From: Bifidobacterium breve
Lineage (GTDB): Bacteria; Actinomycetota; Actinomycetes; S36-B12
Direction: 5' to 3'
DNA: 50,030 nt
Assembly (NCBI GenBank): GCA_945901095.1
Contig: CAMDKQ010000003.1
Span: 1-50,030, forward strand
Shown here one piece after another: positions 17,235-26,414 of this stretch (its first letter is position 1; every line of letters begins with the position of its first letter). The notes below the pieces were generated by a model. The model did no database searches. It had not been told where the DNA came from and saw only the letters and a list, made by a program, of their open reading frames with translations. Both the position numbers and the translations under genes were made by a program.

Positions 17235-18911
17235 GTGAACGCAGTGAACATCGGTAATCCGGCGGCCTTCGCCAATCCCGCATTCGTGCGCGACTGGGCC
17301 CATGCCGCCTTAGCAGGGTTGGGGGAGGCGAGGGCTGAGATTGATGCCATGAACGTTTTCCCTGTCCCTGATGGTGATACCGGCACGAATGTCTACCTCA
17401 CCATGGAAGCTGGGTGCGCGGGAATCGATGAGGCCATGGCCCTTGATTCCTCGATGCCGTCGGCGGTGATGGGGCTGGCCCGCGGGACCCTCCTCGGGGC
17501 TCGTGGCAACTCTGGGGTCATCCTGTCCCAGATCCTTCGCGGAACCGCTGAGGTTCTCGCCGCCATCCCCTCGGAGCGCGATATTCGCGGGACGGATATC
17601 GCTGCGATGCTTGAGCGCGGAACAGAACTGGCATACTTAGCGGTCGCGAAGCCGGTTGAAGGGACCATCCTCACCGTCGTGAGAGCAGCCGCGAACGCGG
17701 CGCGCTCGGCAAGTACCCACTCATCCGCGGTCTCTCCGGCGCAGGCTGCCGGGGCTGCGAGCGATGGAGCGGCGCAGGCCCTCGAGCAGACGCCCTCGCT
17801 GCTTGAGTCGTTGCGGATCGCAGGGGTCGTTGACGCTGGCGGGCGAGCGCTCGTCGTCGTGCTCGACGCCCTCGTCGACGTCCTTTCGGGGGCAAGGCGC
17901 ACCCCGGTGCAGGCCCGGAGGATGCAGGCCTCGGGGATGCAGGGCTCGGGGATGCAGGGCTCGAGGGTCCAGGGTGCCAGTGTGCAAGTCTCCGGGCCGC
18001 AGTCCTTTTCGGGGCCGCAGTATGAGGTGATGTACCTCCTCGACGCCGATGAGCCCTCGGTCGACAGGCTCCGGGTTGTCCTCGCGTCGATCGGCGACAG
18101 CCTCGTTGTGAGTGGTGCCGCACCGCTTTGGAATGTCCATGTTCACGCCGATAATCCCGGTGCCGCGGTGGAGGCGGGGATGGAGGCCGGCCGACCCCAT
18201 GGCATCCGAATCACGGCCCTCGACAATCAAGTCCTCGGAGGCGAGCGGCAGCCCCGCACCCTGGTCGCGGTGACCCACGGCCCCGGTACGGCCGCCCTCC
18301 TTCGAGAGGCCGGGGCCATTACCGTCGCGGCATTGCCGAATACTCGGCCCTCGACAGCGGAACTCCTCGCGGCGGTCCTTGCGTCGGGTGCAGATGACGT
18401 CATCATCTTGCCGAGTGATGGCGATACGTGCGCCGTAGCAGGTGTCGCGGCTGCCGAGGCACGGGCTGGGGGCGTTCGCGTCTCAGTCATTCCCACGAAG
18501 GCGATCGTGCAGACCCTTGCCGCGGCGGCTGTTCACGATCCGAGGGCACGATTCGAGGACGACGTTGTCGCGATGACCCGAGCAGCGGGCGCTACCCGCT
18601 ACGCCGCGGTTACCGTGGCATCGCGTGAGGTGCTCACCACGGCGGGTCCGTGTCGTATCGGTGACGTCCTCGGTCTCGTCGATGGCGACATCAGCGTCGT
18701 GGGTAAGGACTTAGGAGGGGTGGTCCGCGACCTGCTGAACGCCATGCTTGCCGCGGGGGGTGAGCTCGTGACCCTCGTCTTCGGGAGTGACGTGACGCCC
18801 GAATTTGCCGACAGCGTGACCTCGTGGCTTTCCGCGGAGCATCCGATGGTTGAGGTCACCGCGTATGACGGCGGCCAGCCGCTGTGGCCGGTCATCATTG
18901 GAGTCGAGTGA
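17235..18911 (+). CDS. DAK2 domain protein (fatty-acid kinase FakA/YloV-like)
   Basis: NVFPVPDGDTGTNVYLTMEAG...RGTLLGARGNSGVILSQILRG...VVDAGGRALVVVLDAL...YEVMYLLDA. N-terminal start uncertain (ORF opens at 17184). Confidence 0.9.
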   Translation: MNAVNIGNPAAFANPAFVRDWAHAALAGLGEARAEIDAMNVFPVPDGDTGTNVYLTMEAGCAGIDEAMALDSSMPSAVMGLARGTLLGARGNSGVILSQILRGTAEVLAAIPSERDIRGTDIAAMLERGTELAYLAVAKPVEGTILTVVRAAANAARSASTHSSAVSPAQAAGAASDGAAQALEQTPSLLESLRIAGVVDAGGRALVVVLDALVDVLSGARRTPVQARRMQASGMQGSGMQGSRVQGASVQVSGPQSFSGPQYEVMYLLDADEPSVDRLRVVLASIGDSLVVSGAAPLWNVHVHADNPGAAVEAGMEAGRPHGIRITALDNQVLGGERQPRTLVAVTHGPGTAALLREAGAITVAALPNTRPSTAELLAAVLASGADDVIILPSDGDTCAVAGVAAAEARAGGVRVSVIPTKAIVQTLAAAAVHDPRARFEDDVVAMTRAAGATRYAAVTVASREVLTTAGPCRIGDVLGLVDGDISVVGKDLGGVVRDLLNAMLAAGGELVTLVFGSDVTPEFADSVTSWLSAEHPMVEVTAYDGGQPLWPVIIGVE

Positions 18912-21127
18912 GCGTGGAGCAGACGGACCTCGGACAGTCGCTGTCGAGGGTGATCGGCGGGAAGAGCGCCAAGGCGTTGGAAAAGGCCTTCGGGATGACG
19001 ACCGTCGACGATCTGCTCCGTCACTATCCGCGCCGTTACGCCCAACGAGGGATCCTCACCGAACTCGCCACCCTCGACGAGGGTGTCACGGTGACCGTCC
19101 TCGCAGATATCCAGACGGTGAAGGTCCGCGCGATGCGGGAGCGTCGTGGGACGATCCTTGAGGCCATCGTGACCGATGGACAGGGGACCCTGGTGCTCAC
19201 CTTTTTCAACCAGAAGTGGCGAGAGAAAGAATTGCGTCCCGGAAGGCGCGGACTGTTCGCGGGTGAGATCTCCACCTTCAGCGGCCGGCGGCAGCTCGCC
19301 CATCCCAACTGTTTGCTCCTGCCTGATGGCGTCGATGACGACCCTGAGGTGATCGCAGCCTTTGCCAGCGAACTCATCCCGTTCTACCCGGCAACCTCGA
19401 CCGTCACTTCGTGGCAGATTGCTGATGCGATCCGCATCGTCCTCGACACCCTTGGCGACCTCCCGGACCCCATTCCTGATGAGGTACGGCAGGTCGAGGG
19501 CATCATCGGGCTGGCTCAGGCTCTTGCCCAGATCCATCGCCCAGCCAACGACATCGAGCTGGTCCAGGCGCAGGACCGACTGCGGTTCGAAGAGGCATTC
19601 GTCCTGCAGGTGGTCCTTGCCCAGAGACGCGCTGAGATGGCCTTGATGCCCGCTACGGCCAGAGTCGTGGGCGATGGACCCCTGCAGCGCGCCTTCGATG
19701 AGCATCTGCCGTTCGCGCTGACCCGGGGCCAGATCGAGGTCGGCGAGGAGATTGCCGTTGACCTCGCTGCCAGCCACCCGATGCACCGGCTCGTGCAGGG
19801 GGATGTGGGGAGCGGCAAGACGATTGTCGCCCTTCGCGCAATGCTCGGTGTCGTCGATGCCGGCGGGCAGGCGGCACTGCTCGCTCCGACCGAGGTTCTC
19901 GCCGTTCAGCACCACCGGACCATCACCGCGATGCTGGGCCCCCTTGCCCAGGCGGGGATGCTCGGCGGCGATGTCAACGGAACGAAGGTCGCGCTCCTCA
20001 CCGGCTCACAGCGCACCGCCACCCGGCGCCGCGAGCTTCTCGATGTCATCTCGGGGGATGCCGGGATCGTGGTCGGAACGCATGCGCTCATTCAGGACAC
20101 CGTCCAGTTTCGCGATCTTGGGCTCGTTGTCATCGATGAGCAGCACAGATTCGGTGTCGAGCAGCGGGCTGCCCTCGCGGCGAAGGCGCGAGGTGACCTT
20201 CGACCGCACGTCATCGTCATGACGGCGACCCCGATTCCACGAACCGTCGCAATGACCGTTTTCGGAGATCTCGACGTCTCGACCCTTCGAGAACTCCCGG
20301 CAGGCCGACGTCCGGTGGCGACCCATGTGGTGCCCGTTCGCGAGCAACCCGCGTTGGTCAAACGGGCCTGGGCTCGGGTACGAGAAGAGGTTGATGCTGG
20401 TCACCGTGTGTTCGTCGTATGCCCGCGAATTGGCGAAGACGAGAGCAGGGAGGCGGATGACGACATCGCGACCCAAGAGGGAGGGATCGCAGGGGAGGAG
20501 CCAACGGCGGCCTCGGTGATCTCCGTCGCCAAGAGGTTGGCGGACGGTGAGTTGGCCAGCCTTCGTGTCGGCGTCCTCCACGGTCGCATGACCGGTGAGG
20601 AGAAGGACGATGCGATGCGCCGATTCGCCAGCGACACGGGAGACACGCGGATCGAAGTTCTCGTCGCGACCACCGTGATTGAGGTTGGGGTCGATGTGAC
20701 GAATGCCACGGCAATCGTCATCATCGATGCTGACCGGTTCGGGATCTCCCAGCTCCACCAACTCCGCGGACGCGTCGGACGCGGGAATCTTCCGAGCCTG
20801 TGCCTGCTGCTCACCGAGATGCCCCAGGGGAGTCCTGCGCGCGCGCGACTTGACGCTGTAGCGGCGACAACCGACGGTTTCGAACTCGCGCAGCTCGACC
20901 TTGAGTTGCGTCGCGAGGGTGATGTGCTCGGGTCGTCTCAATCCGGCGTGCGCAGCTCTCTGCGACTGCTCGAGGTGGTGCGCGACGAGGACGTCATTGT
21001 GCGGGCCCGTGCGGCCGCGGTCTCCATCGTCGAGGCCGATCCCACCTTGGCTTCCGCACCAGGCCTCGTGAGCGCCATCCATGCGCTCGTGCCGGACGAG
21101 CAGGCGGACTTCATGGAGAAGGCGTGA
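18908..21127 (+). CDS. recG: ATP-dependent DNA helicase RecG
   Basis: LLRHYPRRYAQRG...RLVQGDVGSGKTIVALRAML...APTEVLAVQHHRTI...VVIDEQHRFGVEQRAAL...HVIVMTATPIPRTVAMTVFGDLDVSTLRELP...HQLRGRVGRG. Start overlaps the DAK2 stop (GTGA). Confidence 0.97.
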   Translation: MSVEQTDLGQSLSRVIGGKSAKALEKAFGMTTVDDLLRHYPRRYAQRGILTELATLDEGVTVTVLADIQTVKVRAMRERRGTILEAIVTDGQGTLVLTFFNQKWREKELRPGRRGLFAGEISTFSGRRQLAHPNCLLLPDGVDDDPEVIAAFASELIPFYPATSTVTSWQIADAIRIVLDTLGDLPDPIPDEVRQVEGIIGLAQALAQIHRPANDIELVQAQDRLRFEEAFVLQVVLAQRRAEMALMPATARVVGDGPLQRAFDEHLPFALTRGQIEVGEEIAVDLAASHPMHRLVQGDVGSGKTIVALRAMLGVVDAGGQAALLAPTEVLAVQHHRTITAMLGPLAQAGMLGGDVNGTKVALLTGSQRTATRRRELLDVISGDAGIVVGTHALIQDTVQFRDLGLVVIDEQHRFGVEQRAALAAKARGDLRPHVIVMTATPIPRTVAMTVFGDLDVSTLRELPAGRRPVATHVVPVREQPALVKRAWARVREEVDAGHRVFVVCPRIGEDESREADDDIATQEGGIAGEEPTAASVISVAKRLADGELASLRVGVLHGRMTGEEKDDAMRRFASDTGDTRIEVLVATTVIEVGVDVTNATAIVIIDADRFGISQLHQLRGRVGRGNLPSLCLLLTEMPQGSPARARLDAVAATTDGFELAQLDLELRREGDVLGSSQSGVRSSLRLLEVVRDEDVIVRARAAAVSIVEADPTLASAPGLVSAIHALVPDEQADFMEKA

Positions 21128-21163
21128 CGAGCATGGCGATCGTATGAGGTTGGGGGGCCGGGG

Positions 21164-21775
21164 GTGACCCGGATTATCGCCGGCTCTGCACGGGGAAGAC
21201 GGCTCAGCGTCCCGATCCGAGGTACCCGCCCAACCTCCGACCGGGTGCGGGAAGCCTTGTTCTCCACGGTCACGTCAATGCAGGCCGAGCAGGGAACCGG
21301 CTGGCGTGAGGTCCACGTGCTCGATTGCTACGCCGGATCTGGCGCCCTTGGGCTTGAGGCCCTCAGTCGTGGTGCGGCTTCGGTCGTCCTCATCGAGAGC
21401 CAGGTCTCGGCCGCAGACGTCATCCGAGGAAACATCGCAACACTCGGGCTATCGGGAGCAAGCGTCGTCTGTGCGACCGTGCGGACTGCCGCTGGTCGGC
21501 CGAAGGCAGGCCCTCCCGCGTCGCTCATCCTCCTTGATCCCCCGTACGAGAACGGAGCCACCACTATCGCCAAGGATCTCAAGGGGCTTGATGCGGGGGG
21601 CTGGATCGCCCCGGCCGCCATCGGGGTCGTCGAACGGCCGCGGGCGGATGAGACATCGCCATTTCCTGCCGAATGGTCATTCGTCCGCCGGCGTTCCTAC
21701 GGTGATACCGCACTTTGGTACGGTCAGCGTACTTCGGCTATGGAGGTCGTCGACGGGGATTCTGGAGGCCAGTGA
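21164..21775 (+). CDS. rsmD: 16S rRNA (guanine966-N2)-methyltransferase
   Basis: MTRIIAGSARGRRLSVPIRGTRPTSDRVREALFSTV...VLDCYAGSGALGLEALSRGA...LLDPPY. Confidence 0.95.
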   Translation: MTRIIAGSARGRRLSVPIRGTRPTSDRVREALFSTVTSMQAEQGTGWREVHVLDCYAGSGALGLEALSRGAASVVLIESQVSAADVIRGNIATLGLSGASVVCATVRTAAGRPKAGPPASLILLDPPYENGATTIAKDLKGLDAGGWIAPAAIGVVERPRADETSPFPAEWSFVRRRSYGDTALWYGQRTSAMEVVDGDSGGQ

Positions 21776-22272
21776 TGCGTATTGCGGTGTGCCCGGGATC
21801 ATTCGACCCGGTGACGAACGGCCATTTTGACGTGTTCGCGCGAGCAGCGGACCTCGCCGATGAGGTCGTTGTCGCAGTCCTGCACAACAAGTCCAAGTCG
21901 AGCCTGTTCACCGTGGATGAGCGCATTGAAATCCTTCGTGAGGTGGTGGCGCCGCTCGGGAACATCCGCATCGACTCATTTCACGGACTCCTCGTTGACT
22001 ACTGCCGTGACAATGGAATCAAGGCGATCGTCAAGGGCCTTCGGGCGGTGAGCGACTTCGACTACGAGTTCCAGATGGCCCAGATGAACTACCGGTTGGC
22101 CAAGGTCGAGACCCTGTTCGTGTCGACGAATCCGCTCTACAGCTACCTGTCCTCAAGCCTTGTCAAGGAGGTCGCGACCTACGGGGGCGATGTTCACGGT
22201 CTGGTTCCCGAGGTCGTGTTGGAGCGACTGCAGCGACGCATCTCAGAGACAATGGGTTCAGCGGGACGCTGA
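21775..22272 (+). CDS. coaD: Phosphopantetheine adenylyltransferase
   Basis: MRIAVCPGSFDPVTNGHFDVFARAADLADEVVVAVLHNKSK...LYSYLSSSLVKEVATYGGDV. Confidence 0.97.
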   Translation: MRIAVCPGSFDPVTNGHFDVFARAADLADEVVVAVLHNKSKSSLFTVDERIEILREVVAPLGNIRIDSFHGLLVDYCRDNGIKAIVKGLRAVSDFDYEFQMAQMNYRLAKVETLFVSTNPLYSYLSSSLVKEVATYGGDVHGLVPEVVLERLQRRISETMGSAGR

Positions 22273-22322
22273 GCCGACCGTCGGCGCTCCCTGCGCTGCC
22301 GGGAAACGGAGGAGATCACCGA

Positions 22323-22829
22323 GTGGACGTGCAACAAAGACTGACGGAACTCGCCGTCCTCATTGAGGAGGCGAAGTCGATGCCGCTGTCGGCTTCATGC
22401 ATCGTCAACCGGCCGTTGGTGCTCGACCTCATCGACGAGATTCGGCACCTGCTGCCGGAATCCGTCCATCGGGCGGATGCCCTGCTCGCAGACAGCGAAG
22501 CTGTCGTCCTCGAGGGCCGCCGGGAGGCGAATCGGATCATCGACAGGGCTCGAAGCGAGGCAGATCGCCTCACATCTGGGCACGAGGTGTACCTTGCGGC
22601 GGTGTCCGAGGCGCAGGCCCTGCGTAGCCAGGTCGAATCGGAGAGCGATCGCATGCGCCGCGAGACCGACGACTACATCGACGCCAAGCTTGCGACCTTC
22701 GAGATCACCCTCCAAAAGAGCCTCCAGATCGTCGACCGTGCCCGCGACCGACTTCGCGGTCAGATCTATCAGGAGCTTGCCCCCGAACCGCCTAACTATG
22801 TCGATGAGCTCTACGACGAGAGGCGCTGA
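22323..22829 (+). CDS. Conserved actinobacterial coiled-coil protein (DivIVA/ATP synthase b-subunit-like)
   Basis: VLDLIDEIRHLLPESVHRADALLADSEAVVLEGRREANRIIDRARSEADRL...; long charged helix, between coaD and yceD. Confidence 0.75.
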   Translation: MDVQQRLTELAVLIEEAKSMPLSASCIVNRPLVLDLIDEIRHLLPESVHRADALLADSEAVVLEGRREANRIIDRARSEADRLTSGHEVYLAAVSEAQALRSQVESESDRMRRETDDYIDAKLATFEITLQKSLQIVDRARDRLRGQIYQELAPEPPNYVDELYDERR

Positions 22830-22962
22830 CGACCGGTGATGATGCCGCCATTGCCGTGGTCGCGGGGGTTCGTTTTCGTCTGAGACGCGGTCCGCGGTAT
22901 TATTTGGACAAACAGCCTCTCGCGGGGCCACAGTTGCCCATGCCTCATCCGTAAGGGGAGCA

Positions 22963-23535
22963 GTGAACACCCTCGACCCATCCGGCGCGCTTGTCCTTGA
23001 CTTGCGAGCGCTGGGCTTGCAACAGCGGGCCGGGTCGATGGTCACTGTCGACCGAACAGTGCCGGCCCCGGGCAGCCTCGGTGTCGCGTTGGCCACTGTC
23101 CCCGTAGGGTCACCCGTCGAACTTGAACTTCGACTGGAATCTGTGATGGAGGGGGTCTTGGTCTCCGGGACTGCGGATATCCACGTCGACGCAGAGTGCG
23201 CGCGCTGTCTGGATCCGCTCGAATGGGATGAGGCAGTCGATTTCAGCGAGTTGTTCGTCTACGCCGACACGGATGGTCGTGCAGGGGCGGTCGTAGAACT
23301 CGGTGATGACGAAGACCCGTTGCCGGGGATTCGGGACGATTTGATCGACCTGGAGCCGACTCTGCGTGATGCGGTGGTGCTGGGCCTGCCCCTGTCGCCG
23401 GTGTGTCGCGAGGAATGTTCGGGTCTGTGCTCCGAGTGCGGGGTGCGGCTCGATAGTGCTCCCGGGCATGCGCACGAAATGACCGATCCACGATGGGCGG
23501 CACTCGCCGGCCTCGTGGAGCCAGATGAGCAGTAG
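22963..23535 (+). CDS. YceD/DUF177 family protein
   Basis: GVLVSGTADIHVDAECARCLDPLEWDEAVDFSELFVY...LSPVCREECSGLCSECGVRLD; upstream of rpmF. Confidence 0.92.
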   Translation: MNTLDPSGALVLDLRALGLQQRAGSMVTVDRTVPAPGSLGVALATVPVGSPVELELRLESVMEGVLVSGTADIHVDAECARCLDPLEWDEAVDFSELFVYADTDGRAGAVVELGDDEDPLPGIRDDLIDLEPTLRDAVVLGLPLSPVCREECSGLCSECGVRLDSAPGHAHEMTDPRWAALAGLVEPDEQ

Positions 23536-23553
23536 CGAAGCAGAGGAAGCAAC

Positions 23554-23727
23554 GTGCCAGTACCGAAGAGGAAGATGTCGCGCTCCAACACCCGGAGCCG
23601 TCGCGCTCAGTGGAAGACCACTGTGCCGAACCTCGTGACATGCGCCACCTGTCGGCAGAAGCGCCTGTCTCACACGGCGTGCCCGACCTGTGGCACGTAC
23701 GCCAAGCGCCGCGTCCTCGACGTCTAG
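23554..23727 (+). CDS. rpmF: 50S ribosomal protein L32
   Basis: (V)[56 protein letters not shown]; below the ORF-track length cutoff but clear from the sequence. Confidence 0.96.
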   Translation: MPVPKRKMSRSNTRSRRAQWKTTVPNLVTCATCRQKRLSHTACPTCGTYAKRRVLDV

Positions 23728-23733
23728 GCTGAA

Positions 23734-24777
23734 GTGGCCCGAGTCGCCCTAGACCTGCTGGGCGGCGACGGTGCTCCCGAGGTCGTGGCCGATGCCGTCG
23801 TCACCCTCCTTGAGGAGGACGCCGACATCGACCTTGTCCTCGTGGGCCCACCGGATGTTGCCGCCGAACTCCTTCATTCCCGGGGTGTTCGCCTCGGTCG
23901 CGTGGACGTGTTACCCGCGTTCGACGTTGTTCCGATGGACGCCAACCCGCTTGAGGTACTTCGGATCGACACCTCCCGAGATGTCCCGCGCGTGAGCGTG
24001 ATGGTGGCCGCGCTCGCCGTGGGCACTGGGGCTGCAGACGCTTGGGTATCGGTAGGTCATACCGGTGCAGTGGTCTCTGCCGCGGTCCTCGCTTGCGGCA
24101 AGGTCCCCGGGATGACGAGGCCTGCGCTCGCGGTCGTGCTGCCCGCGATCCATGGGCCCGTCGTGCTCGTTGATGCTGGAGCATTCCTCGACGCCTCTGC
24201 CGAGACGCTGACGCAGGTTGCGATGGCTGGATGGAGCTATGCGCTAGCCCTCGGGGTGCTGGAGCCGAAGGTGGGGCTCCTCAATATCGGTCATGAACCG
24301 GGAAAGGGCGATGAACTCCGCTCCCTCGCCTTCGAGGAACTTGCCTCTCGATTGCCACCGCTCGGGATTGATTTCATCGGGAACATCGAAGGGGGCGACG
24401 TGGCTGATGGGCTGCGTGCCCAAGTCGTTGTCACGGATGGGTTCACTGGAAATGTGCTACTCAAGGGCATCGAGGGCACCGTCGCCTGGGCGACTCAACG
24501 GATCGGCGAAGCCTATGGTGATGTCGGTCCAGCGCGCGGCCTCATTCGGCAGGTCGCGGGCGGCGACTTCGCTGGGGGCCTGCTCTTGGGTGTCAATGGT
24601 GTCGCGGTGGTCGGGCATGGGTCCGGATCCGCGAATGGGGTTCGAGCCTGCGTGCGACTTGCCGCCCGGGCTGCTGACCGGGGAATCGTCGAAATGACCC
24701 GAAACTTATTCGCCTCACTCGCCGAAAGGCCCGTGGTTGAGTGGCAGGCCAACACCGATGACGAAGGCGGGTCATGA
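23734..24777 (+). CDS. plsX: Phosphate acyltransferase PlsX
   Basis: [28 protein letters not shown]...[30 protein letters not shown]...[12 protein letters not shown]. Confidence 0.95.
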   Translation: MARVALDLLGGDGAPEVVADAVVTLLEEDADIDLVLVGPPDVAAELLHSRGVRLGRVDVLPAFDVVPMDANPLEVLRIDTSRDVPRVSVMVAALAVGTGAADAWVSVGHTGAVVSAAVLACGKVPGMTRPALAVVLPAIHGPVVLVDAGAFLDASAETLTQVAMAGWSYALALGVLEPKVGLLNIGHEPGKGDELRSLAFEELASRLPPLGIDFIGNIEGGDVADGLRAQVVVTDGFTGNVLLKGIEGTVAWATQRIGEAYGDVGPARGLIRQVAGGDFAGGLLLGVNGVAVVGHGSGSANGVRACVRLAARAADRGIVEMTRNLFASLAERPVVEWQANTDDEGGS

Positions 24778-25478
24778 ACAAGCGAGACGCGCGCCTGCTG
24801 GAATTGCGCGAGATCCTCTCCGTTGAGATCGATGCCTCGATGCTCAACCTTGCACTCACCCATCGCTCCTATGCCTATGAGCATGGCGGACTTCCACATA
24901 ATGAGCGGCTGGAGTTCCTTGGGGATTCTGTGCTCGGCATTGTCGTCACCGACACCCTCTACCGGACCTATCCCGACCTCCCCGAGGGCCAATTGGCCAA
25001 GTTGCGAGCCGCCGTCGTCAACGCCAGGGCCCTCGCCGACGTAGCGCGGACCCTGGACCTCGGCAGCTACCTGCTGCTCGGGCGGGGTGAGGAGACCACC
25101 GGTGGCCGCGACAAACTTTCGATCCTCGCGGATGCCATGGAGGCGGTGATTGGCGCCGTCTACCTGTCCGCAGGGCCGTCAGGGTCGAGCGAACTCGTCC
25201 ACCGGCTCTTCGACCCGCTCATCAGGGCCTCGGCGCTCCTTGGAGCCGGCCTTGACTGGAAGACCTCCCTGCAGGAGGCCGCAGCCAACGCGGGCCTCGG
25301 ATTGCCCGACTATCAGGTCAAGGATTCAGGCCTTGACCATGAGAAGGAATTCGATGCACGTGTCGTCATCGCGGGTGAACCCCTTGGCTTCGGCCACGGC
25401 CGGTCGAAGAAGGTAGCCGAACAGGAGGCGGCAGAGCAGGCGTATCGCGCGCTTATCGAACGCGCGGCGGCTCGCTGA
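24774..25478 (+). CDS. rnc: Ribonuclease III
   Basis: [58 protein letters not shown]...[33 protein letters not shown]. Confidence 0.96.
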   Translation: MNKRDARLLELREILSVEIDASMLNLALTHRSYAYEHGGLPHNERLEFLGDSVLGIVVTDTLYRTYPDLPEGQLAKLRAAVVNARALADVARTLDLGSYLLLGRGEETTGGRDKLSILADAMEAVIGAVYLSAGPSGSSELVHRLFDPLIRASALLGAGLDWKTSLQEAAANAGLGLPDYQVKDSGLDHEKEFDARVVIAGEPLGFGHGRSKKVAEQEAAEQAYRALIERAAAR

Positions 25479-25479
25479 C

Positions 25480-26328
25480 GTGCCCGAACTCCCGGAGGTC
25501 GAGGTCGTAAGGCGCGGTCTCGATCGCTGGGTCACCGGCCGGATCATCGCCGATGCAGAAGTGCTCCATGCGCGGGCTGTGCGCAGGCACGAGGGCTCGC
25601 TGAGCGAGGACCTCATCGGTGAGCAGATCCGCTGCGTGAGCCGTCGCGGAAAGTATTTGTGGATGCCGCTCAGCGGATCCGATGCCGCACTCGTGGCACA
25701 TCTTGGGATGAGTGGTCAGCTGCTCATGCAGCCGGGATTGACCCCAGATGAGGCACATCTCCGAGTGCGGTTCACCTTCACAGACCGAGGACCCGAACTC
25801 CGCTTCGTCGACCAGCGAACCTTCGGCGGCCTCATGGTTGCCCCACTCGTGCCCGACGGTGCCAGCGGTCAACTACCCGGGATCATCAGCCACATTGCCC
25901 GGGATCCACTCGATCCAGCATTCGACGAGGAGGCCTTTGAGACGCGGCTACGCGCCCGCGATACCGAGATCAAGCGAGCCCTCCTCGACCAGTCCCTCAT
26001 CTCGGGCATTGGAAACATCTACGCGGATGAGGCACTCTGGCGGGCCGGGCTGCACGGCAGGTGCAGGACCGGGTTGCTCGATGGCTCGAGGGTTCAAGAT
26101 CTCATCACCCACGTGCGTGCGGTGATGATCGAGGCGCTCGCCCAAGGAGGCACGAGCTTCGATTCCCTCTACGTGAACGTCAATGGTGAAAGTGGATATT
26201 TCGACCGCTCCCTAGATGCATATGGTCAGGAGGGGGAGCCGTGCTCCCGCTGCGGCACGCTGATTGAGCGAGAGCGGTTCATGAATCGCTCGAGCGCCTT
26301 TTGTCCGCGGTGTCAGCCGATATCTTGA
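25480..26328 (+). CDS. mutM: Formamidopyrimidine-DNA glycosylase
   Basis: (M)[16 protein letters not shown]...[17 protein letters not shown]...[11 protein letters not shown]-like motif...[17 protein letters not shown]...[25 protein letters not shown]. Confidence 0.97.
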   Translation: MPELPEVEVVRRGLDRWVTGRIIADAEVLHARAVRRHEGSLSEDLIGEQIRCVSRRGKYLWMPLSGSDAALVAHLGMSGQLLMQPGLTPDEAHLRVRFTFTDRGPELRFVDQRTFGGLMVAPLVPDGASGQLPGIISHIARDPLDPAFDEEAFETRLRARDTEIKRALLDQSLISGIGNIYADEALWRAGLHGRCRTGLLDGSRVQDLITHVRAVMIEALAQGGTSFDSLYVNVNGESGYFDRSLDAYGQEGEPCSRCGTLIERERFMNRSSAFCPRCQPIS

Positions 26329-26414
26329 TTGGCCTACGTCGATTGGCCTCCCGGTAGGCTGCACAGGCTAAGACTGACCGACGAATCGCATCACCCACCG
26401 ACCACCGGAGAACC

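Noticed and set aside
26324-26360. Direct repeat GATTGGCCT between mutM and smc
   Set aside because: Two short copies only, no further structure; likely chance or a minor promoter feature.
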